From assembly GCF_002860865.1 (NCBI RefSeq), contig NZ_PKIE01000002.1:62001-126000 (forward strand): a stretch of DNA of 64,000 bases, given 5' to 3'. The position numbers were made by a program, and so were the translations under genes. This document shows, piece by piece, positions 58,611 through 64,000 of this stretch. Below the pieces are notes generated by a model. It saw nothing but the letters and a program-made list of their open reading frames with translations. It did not search any database and was not told where the DNA came from. Numbering within the stretch: the stretch's first letter is position 1; every line of letters begins with the position of its first letter. This DNA comes from Streptococcus mitis (GTDB lineage Bacteria; Bacillota; Bacilli; Lactobacillales; Streptococcaceae).

Positions 58611-58724
58611 GATTTCTCCTATATATAGTTCGATTTTTGTTTACGGTGATGGGTGTTCCTTCCCATCGAAAAGTATTTGGAAGGTTCCGGGGCCTTTCAA
58701 ATGGGGTAAACAATACCGCCTACT
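58611..58724 (-). ncRNA. L13 ribosomal leader (autoregulatory RNA)
   Basis: The transcript upstream of rplM contains short paired segments (GATGGGAAGG with CCTTCC-type partners, GGCCCCGGAACCTTCC) in the style of the Firmicutes L13 leader, in which L13 binds its own mRNA. Assigned by position and pattern; the exact fold was not computed. Confidence 0.65.
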
Positions 58725-58754
58725 ATAATACCAAATTTCACCCCTAAAAGTCAA
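58725..58754 (-). promoter_or_regulatory. rplM-rpsI promoter
   Basis: Minus strand TTGACT (58754-58749), 18-nt spacer, TATTAT (58730-58725), just upstream of the structured leader. Confidence 0.75.
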
Positions 58755-58798
58755 TAGATATGAAAAATATTTTTCTAAATTCCACTCTTTTTGTCTCT

Positions 58799-58825
58799 AA
58801 AAAACCTCGCTTTCGCGAGGCTCTT
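58799..58825 (-). terminator. Terminator of the ABC exporter operon
   Basis: Stem AGCCTCGC / GCGAGGTT with a 4-nt loop and a following TTTTT on the minus strand, adjacent to the permease stop. Confidence 0.9.
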
Positions 58826-60025
58826 CTATTTATAAGATAAGGCACGTCTAAAGGTTTTCCAAATCCCTAAATCATCCGTTTGAAGGACTAGGCTGGCATA
58901 CATGCGTCCGATAAATCCTGTTGCTGTTACTGCAAAAGCAATCGTAATCGCAAGTGAAATCCATGCTTCTACTCCCCCTGCATAGCCATTAATGGTTCTA
59001 AATGGCATAAAGAAGGTCGAAATAAAGGGAATATAAGAACCAATCTTCAAGATGAGATTGTCACCAGCTGCACCTAGAGCTGTCACTCCAAAAAAACCAC
59101 CCATAATCAAAATCATCAAAGGCGACAGGGCTTTCCCTGAGTCCTCAGGACGAGAAACCATAGAACCTAGGAAGGCTGCCAAAACGACGTACATAAAGAG
59201 ACTGACTAAAATAAAGAACAAGGTATTCAGTGAGAAAGCATCTCCCAAGTGATCCAAAATACCAGACTGAGCCAAGAATGGCAAATCTTTAAAGAGCAGA
59301 ATGGCTGCCAGACCACCTACAACATAAATCCCGATATGCGTTAAAATCACCAGAAACAGAGCCATCATCCGCGCATAGAAATAGTGACTAGCCCTTATGC
59401 TAGAAAAGACGACTTCCATAATTTTGGTGCCTTTCTCACTGGCAACTTCCTGAGCAGTTACACCCGCATAGGTAATCAGAATCATATAAAGAAAGAATCC
59501 TAAGGCGCCTGCTGCCATTGTTTGAACAAACTTTTTATTTTCCTTGGCTTCATCAATCTTTTCTGTGAATTGAACTGTCTGTGCTAAGCGTTTTTCCTGC
59601 TCTTGAGACAAGGAGGCCGTTGAACGATTAAGCTGATTTTGCAGTTCATTGAGTGTACCTGTAACTGCAAATTTAATTCCATTTTCAAGCGATGTTTCGC
59701 CATGATAAACTGCCTTTAGAACACTATCTTCTTGATCAATAGTCAGATAGCCTTTTAATTTTTCATCTTTAATCGCTTCTTTGGCACTTGCTTCGTCTTT
59801 ATAGTCAAAGTTAACACCATTTACATTCTTCAGTCCTTCTGCTACAGACGGCACTGTTGTCACTACTGCCACTTTATCATTTTTAGCCATTGAAGAGCCT
59901 TGGAGATAGCCAATTCCTCCAGAGAGACCGATAAACAAGAATGGTGAAATCACCATAAAGAAGAAACTCCACGATTTGACATGTCGAAGATATGTTTCCT
60001 TGATTACAACCCACATATTTCTCAT
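58826..60025 (-). CDS. ABC-2 type permease (NatB-like)
   Basis: 399 aa. One N-terminal TM (~20-42), a large extracytoplasmic domain (~45-175), then five TM helices, the NatB/ABC2_membrane_3 layout (AQEVASEKGTKIMEVVFSSI is the conserved cytoplasmic segment). Starts within the ATPase stop (4-nt overlap). Exporters of this form move sodium or antimicrobial compounds. The substrate cannot be read from the sequence. Confidence 0.88.
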   Translation of the reverse strand: MRNMWVVIKETYLRHVKSWSFFFMVISPFLFIGLSGGIGYLQGSSMAKNDKVAVVTTVPSVAEGLKNVNGVNFDYKDEASAKEAIKDEKLKGYLTIDQEDSVLKAVYHGETSLENGIKFAVTGTLNELQNQLNRSTASLSQEQEKRLAQTVQFTEKIDEAKENKKFVQTMAAGALGFFLYMILITYAGVTAQEVASEKGTKIMEVVFSSIRASHYFYARMMALFLVILTHIGIYVVGGLAAILLFKDLPFLAQSGILDHLGDAFSLNTLFFILVSLFMYVVLAAFLGSMVSRPEDSGKALSPLMILIMGGFFGVTALGAAGDNLILKIGSYIPFISTFFMPFRTINGYAGGVEAWISLAITIAFAVTATGFIGRMYASLVLQTDDLGIWKTFRRALSYK

Positions 60026-60915
60026 ACTTCCACCCCTGATTCTAGTTTAAAGATTTCATCAATTGTTGGCGCTTGCTGGTCAAAGGTTGCGATATATTGC
60101 CCTTGAGTCAAGATTGGGAAAAGTTCCCTTCCAGCGCTCTCATCCTCCAAGATCAATTTCCAACTGCCTTGTTTGGTCAAGCTCACCTGTTTAACATGAG
60201 GAAGGTTTTCCAATTCTTCCTTGCTTCGTTCACTTGAAACAAAGAGACGCGTTTTCCCGTATTGATTGCGGACATCCTGAACTGGTCCATGCAAGACCAC
60301 ACGGCCATCTCGAATCATGAGAATATCGTCACAAAGCTCCTCGACGTTGGTCATGACATGGTCAGAAAAGATAATGGTTGCCCCACGTTCTTTTTCTTGA
60401 AAAATGACTTGCTTAAGCAATTCTGTATTGACTGGGTCCAATCCACTGAAAGGCTCATCCAAGATAATCAAGTCTGGCTCATGAATCAGAGTAATAATGA
60501 GCTGAATCTTCTGCTGATTTCCTTTTGACAGACTCTTAATTTTATCTGTCAGCTTCCCTTTCACTTCCAACCTCTTCATCCATTGAGGGAGTTTTTCTTT
60601 GATCTCCTTGGCATCCATACCTTTTAGAGTCGCCAAGTAACGAACTTGTTCAAGGACTGTCAATTTAGGCATGAGACTGCGTTCTTCAGGCAGATAGCCA
60701 ATCCGAGCGTAGGTCTCTTGACGAATATCCTGACCATCTAGACTGATTTCTCCTTGATATTCTAAAAACTTCAAAATACTATGGAAAATCGTTGTCTTCC
60801 CAGCACCGTTTTTTCCGACTAGTCCTAAAATACGACCTGGTCGCGCTTGAAAGTCAATACCAAACAAAACTTGCTTGGATCCAAAACTTTTCTCTAGACT
60901 TCTTACTTCTAGCAT
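60022..60915 (-). CDS. ABC transporter ATPase (NatA-like)
   Basis: 297 aa. Walker A GLVGKNGAGKTT (~31-42), Q-loop, signature LSKGNQQKIQL (~135-145), Walker B LIILDEPFSGLDP and switch His in IIFSDHVMTNVEEL, then a ~75-residue C-terminal extension common to drug/sodium exporters. It energises the permease encoded downstream with a 4-nt overlap. RBS AGGTG. Confidence 0.92.
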   Translation of the reverse strand: MLEVRSLEKSFGSKQVLFGIDFQARPGRILGLVGKNGAGKTTIFHSILKFLEYQGEISLDGQDIRQETYARIGYLPEERSLMPKLTVLEQVRYLATLKGMDAKEIKEKLPQWMKRLEVKGKLTDKIKSLSKGNQQKIQLIITLIHEPDLIILDEPFSGLDPVNTELLKQVIFQEKERGATIIFSDHVMTNVEELCDDILMIRDGRVVLHGPVQDVRNQYGKTRLFVSSERSKEELENLPHVKQVSLTKQGSWKLILEDESAGRELFPILTQGQYIATFDQQAPTIDEIFKLESGVEV

Positions 60916-61019
60916 CTTTCACCTCCGAAATGTCTTGCACTCATTATACTCCTTTTTGATAGCCTTTACAATGCTTTCCGTCCATTTTTATAAGACTAAT
61001 GCTATGTAAAATATGGCCT

Positions 61020-61081
61020 GGAGCGTTTTTAGTGATAAATCCATTATACAGTAGTAAACTTCGATTTATCACCTCCGCTCC
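61020..61081. repeat. Imperfect inverted repeat in the 60.9-61.5 kb gap
   Basis: GGAGCG plus GTGATAAATC on the left mirror GATTTATCAC plus CGCTCC on the right, around a ~20-nt loop. Not followed by a T-run, so not a standard terminator. The remaining 60916-61417 region shows no gene. Confidence 0.55.
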
Positions 61082-61417
61082 TCAACTGTCCATTTTTGAT
61101 CCTGAATTGTTATTTGAGCAAGTCCTTTATTCCAAATAGCTTTTCCCTAAAAATCATTACATCATATGTTCTCGTTTGTCAAAAATAAAAATCTTATCTA
61201 TTTAATTTGACATAAAACATCATCAAATAGCAACTACTATCCATTAAAACATTACTTAACAACTATCGTCCTCTATATGACTACCATCTTTGAAGAATTA
61301 CCTATCTCTATATGAATAGTCATTCCTAGACCTAAAAATTTTGAAATCAAGTTGACCAAAACTCTCATTACCTCATGAAATTTAGGATTTAGATTCACTA
61401 CTCAATTTACCTGTATC

Positions 61418-61455
61418 AAAAATCTCCTAGCAGGTTTTCCTGCTAGGAGATTTTC
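61418..61455 (-). terminator. Terminator of the surface-protein gene
   Basis: Perfect stem AATCTCCTAGCAGG / CCTGCTAGGAGATT with TTTT loop and T-run on the minus strand. It starts about 70 nt after the stop codon. Confidence 0.92.
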
Positions 61456-61525
61456 TTGTGAGAGGTACTTGTTTAAACTTTGAAAATCGGACTTATCATC
61501 TGATAATTATCAAATAATCTACCAA

Positions 61526-64000
61526 TTAAGCTTCTTCGTCTTCTTTACGACGACGGCCTGCAAGACCGAGACCAAGTAATGCACTTGCAGCTGCTGCTAC
61601 CATAGCTACAGTAGAATCTGCTGTACCTGTATTTGGCAATTCTTTAGCCGCTTTACGCGCATTTGATTGTGCTGATGTTGCTTGGCTAGCATTAGATGCT
61701 GCCTTAGCTTTGTCAGCGTCTGCCAAGTTGCTTGGATCTTTAACTGCTGTTGTTGATGGATCTTGAACGCCTTCTGAATCTTTAGCTTTCACTACTGCTT
61801 TATCAGCTGGAATTACTGCTGTTGAGCCATCTGGGAAGCTTACAGTTGTTGTTCCATCTTTACCTACTTTAACATCTGTTGCTGTTGGGTTAGATTGCTT
61901 AACTTCTTCTGCTACTTTAGCTTTTTCAGCGTCTGTCAAGTCGCTTGGATCCTTAACTGATGTCGCTGATGGAGCCTTAACGCCTTCTGAATCTTTAGAC
62001 TTGTTGGCTGGTTTAACTGTTTGATCCTGCGCTACCGGTGTTACAATATTCGCACCTGTATTCCGTTTAACAACTTCTGGATTTACAGCTTTAACATCTG
62101 CTACACCTTTATCTTTAGCACCATCTACTGCTGTTTGAACTTCTGCTGCCTTCTCTGGTGTTGTTCCTGCATCTGGTTGAGAATCAATTGCAGCTGTTGC
62201 TTCCTTAGCTTTCGCTTGAGCAGCTTCCTTGGCTTTGGCTTTCTCTCCATCTGTGAGATCATTACGGCCATCAATTTCTGCTTCTTTGGCTTTCAATGCA
62301 TCATCGATTGCTTGCTTAGCTGCTGCTTTTGCTACTGGTGTCACAGCTTCTACAGCTCCTTTACCAGCTTCTTTAGCTTTATCTACTTCTGCATCGTCTG
62401 TTGCTGCATCAATTGCTGCTTTAGCTTTATCTGCTGCATCTTTAGCTGCTTCTTTAGCTGCTTTCTTCTCGTCATCTGTCAAGTCTGTACGAGCGTCAAT
62501 TGCTGATTTCTTAGCTTTAAGAGCGTCATCGATTGCTTTCTTAGCTTCTGGTTTAGCTTTGGCTTCTGGACTCACAGCTTTAACATCTGCTACACCTTTA
62601 TCTTTAGCACCATCTACTGCTGTTTGAGCTTCTGCTGCTTTCTCTGGTGTTTCTGCGTTGCTTGGTTGAGCATCGATTGCATCTGTTGATTCCTTAGCTT
62701 TCGCTTGAGCTTCTTCTTTGGCTTTAGCTTTCTCTTCGTCTGTGAGGTCGTTACGGCCAGCGATTTCTGCTGCTTTCTTAGCTAATTCATCCGCTACTGC
62801 TTTCTTAGCTGCTTCTTTAGCTACTGGGTTAACTTTGGCGATTTCACCAGTTCCTGCTTCTTTAGCTTTATCCAATGCTGCATCGTCTGTTGCCGCATCA
62901 ATTGCTGCTTTAGCTTTATCTGCTGCATCTTTAGCTGCTTCTTTAGCTGCTTTCTTCTCGTCATCTGTCAAGTCTGTACGAGCGTCAATTGCTGATTCCT
63001 TAGCTTTAAGAACGTCGTCGATTGCTTCCTTAGCTTCTGGTTTAGCTTTGGCTTCTGGATTGATTGCTTCAACTGCGCCAGTACCAGCTTCTTTAGCTTT
63101 ATCTACTTCTGCATCGTCTGTTGCTGCATCAATTGCTGCTTTAGCTTTATCTGCTGCATCTTTAGCTGCTTCTTTAGCTGCTTTCTTCTCGTCATCTGTC
63201 AAGTCTGTACGAGCATCAATTGCTGATTCCTTAGCTTTAAGAACGTCGTCGATTGCTTTCTTAGCTTCTGGTTTAGCTTTGGCTTCTGGATTGATTGCTT
63301 CAACTGCGCCAGTACCAGCTTCTTTAGCTTTATCTACTTCTGCATCGTCTGTTGCTGCATCAATTGCTGCTTTAGCTTTATCTGCTGCATCTTTAGCTGC
63401 TTCTTTAGCTGCTTTCTTCTCGTCATCTGTCAAGTCTGTACGAGCGTCAATTGCTGATTCCTTAGCTTTAAGAGCGTCATCGATTGCTTTCTTAGCTTCT
63501 GGTTTAGCTTTGGCTTCTGGACTCACAGCTTTAACATCTGCTACACCTTTATCTTTAGCACCATCTACTGCTGTTTGAGCTTCTGCTGCTTTCTCTGGTG
63601 TTTCTGCGTTGCTTGGTTGAGCATCGATTGCATCTGTCGATTCCTTAGCTTTCGCTTGAGCTTCTTCTTTGGCTTTAGCTTTCTCTTCGTCTGTGAGGTC
63701 GTTACGGCCAGCGATTTCTGCTGCTTTCTTAGCTAATTCATCCGCTACTGCTTTCTTAGCTGCTTCTTTAGCTACTGGGTTAACTTTGGCGATTTCACCA
63801 GTTCCTGCTTCTTTAGCTTTATCCAATGCTGCATCGTCTGTTGCCGCATCAATTGCTGCTTTAGCTTTATCTGCTGCATCTTTAGCTGCTTCTTTAGCTG
63901 CTTTCTTCTCGTCATCTGTCAAGTCTGTACGAGCGTCAATTGCTGATTCCTTAGCTTTAAGAACGTCGTCGATTGCTTCCTTAGCTTCTGGTTTAGCTTT
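61526..64000 (-). CDS. LPXTG-anchored repeat surface protein (5' part outside window)
   Basis: The open frame runs to the window edge: 824 residues visible, beginning inside the repeats. Most is made of ~77-residue (A) and ~86-residue (B) helical modules, strongly Ala/Lys/Asp/Glu, of the DUF1542-like kind (AIDARTDLTDDEKKAAKEAA; AEIAGRNDLTDEEKAKAKEE). Visible order is A-B-A-A-A-B-A-B'. Then a linker with two DSEGV-DPS-like segments and the sorting signal LPNTG, a hydrophobic stretch and RRRKEDEEA. Sortase A would link it to peptidoglycan. Role as adhesin or stalk is inferred. Confidence 0.92.
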   Translation of the reverse strand, partial: KAKPEAKEAIDDVLKAKESAIDARTDLTDDEKKAAKEAAKDAADKAKAAIDAATDDAALDKAKEAGTGEIAKVNPVAKEAAKKAVADELAKKAAEIAGRNDLTDEEKAKAKEEAQAKAKESTDAIDAQPSNAETPEKAAEAQTAVDGAKDKGVADVKAVSPEAKAKPEAKKAIDDALKAKESAIDARTDLTDDEKKAAKEAAKDAADKAKAAIDAATDDAEVDKAKEAGTGAVEAINPEAKAKPEAKKAIDDVLKAKESAIDARTDLTDDEKKAAKEAAKDAADKAKAAIDAATDDAEVDKAKEAGTGAVEAINPEAKAKPEAKEAIDDVLKAKESAIDARTDLTDDEKKAAKEAAKDAADKAKAAIDAATDDAALDKAKEAGTGEIAKVNPVAKEAAKKAVADELAKKAAEIAGRNDLTDEEKAKAKEEAQAKAKESTDAIDAQPSNAETPEKAAEAQTAVDGAKDKGVADVKAVSPEAKAKPEAKKAIDDALKAKKSAIDARTDLTDDEKKAAKEAAKDAADKAKAAIDAATDDAEVDKAKEAGKGAVEAVTPVAKAAAKQAIDDALKAKEAEIDGRNDLTDGEKAKAKEAAQAKAKEATAAIDSQPDAGTTPEKAAEVQTAVDGAKDKGVADVKAVNPEVVKRNTGANIVTPVAQDQTVKPANKSKDSEGVKAPSATSVKDPSDLTDAEKAKVAEEVKQSNPTATDVKVGKDGTTTVSFPDGSTAVIPADKAVVKAKDSEGVQDPSTTAVKDPSNLADADKAKAASNASQATSAQSNARKAAKELPNTGTADSTVAMVAAAASALLGLGLAGRRRKEDEEA

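Noticed and set aside
62718..63578. Long plus-strand ORF (286 aa) opposite the surface-protein gene, and similar ones at 62021-62627
   Set aside because: Antisense mirror of repetitive Ala/Lys codons; Ala/Ser-rich product is an artefact of the repeat composition, and the LPXTG frame on the minus strand is clearly real.
61526..64000. Repeats considered as a possible CRISPR or minisatellite
   Set aside because: Periods of 231 and 951 bp are multiples of three inside an open reading frame with a sorting signal. No short repeats with unique spacers anywhere in the window.

Overview
The window is chromosomal DNA from a Mitis-group Streptococcus, most likely S. mitis or a very close relative of S. 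pneumoniae. Evidence: a capsule locus beside dexB; the pbp2x-mraY-clpL-luxS-dexB gene order of the pneumococcal capsule region; three BOX intergenic repeats; CtsR-type operators before clpL; and low GC. The order rplM-rpsI ... GH31 ... glutathione peroxidase ... rsmH-ftsL-pbp2x-mraY-clpL-luxS-dexB-cps matches pneumococcal gene order as I remember it. Accessory DNA fills the rpsI-GH31 interval.

Layout. 1-8.7 kb (minus): 5' part of a capsule operon: wzg, wzh, wzd, wze, wchA, a WchF-like rhamnosyltransferase, a GT4 glycosyltransferase, a hexapeptide acyltransferase and a GT2 cut by the window edge. 9.1-12.9 kb: an AliA/AliB-type peptide-binding lipoprotein and dexB. 13-15.1 kb (plus): a DUF1846 protein and luxS. 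15.1-22.3 kb (minus): clpL with a duplicated heat-shock promoter, then mraY, pbp2x, ftsL and rsmH. 22.4-24.9 kb (plus): a small XRE regulator, four small membrane proteins and glutathione peroxidase. 25-27.8 kb (minus): an SOS-like cassette (HdiR-type repressor, UmuC-type polymerase, two small genes, the last interrupted by a stop codon). 28.2-29.7 kb: a POT peptide transporter. 30-39.9 kb: a glycan-use locus (GH31, YesL, CUT1 binding protein and two permeases) facing a YesM/YesN two-component system. 40.3-41.5 kb: an AAA/DUF4143 ATPase behind a 25-bp inverted repeat.

42-57.7 kb is AT-rich accessory DNA. It holds a large orphan membrane protein, decayed genes, a HEPN-domain protein, and a defence operon in which a single-chain type ISP restriction-modification enzyme is followed directly by a membrane-anchored NUDIX protein and a CD-NTase, i.e. 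a compact two-gene CBASS-like pair. Next comes a small integrative element (MobC-like proteins, replication initiator, excisionase-like HTH, XRE repressor, tyrosine integrase) next to the 3' end of rpsI. No relaxase is visible. 57.7-58.7 kb: rpsI, rplM and their leader. 58.8-60.9 kb: a NatA/NatB-like ABC exporter. 61.5-64 kb: the C-terminal part of an LPXTG surface protein made of near-identical Ala/Lys/Asp-rich repeats, continuing beyond the window.

Best candidate for an unusual system: the type ISP RM - NUDIX - CD-NTase operon at 46.5-53.4 kb, in which both CBASS-like genes start with TTG and take their ribosome-binding site from the end of the preceding gene.
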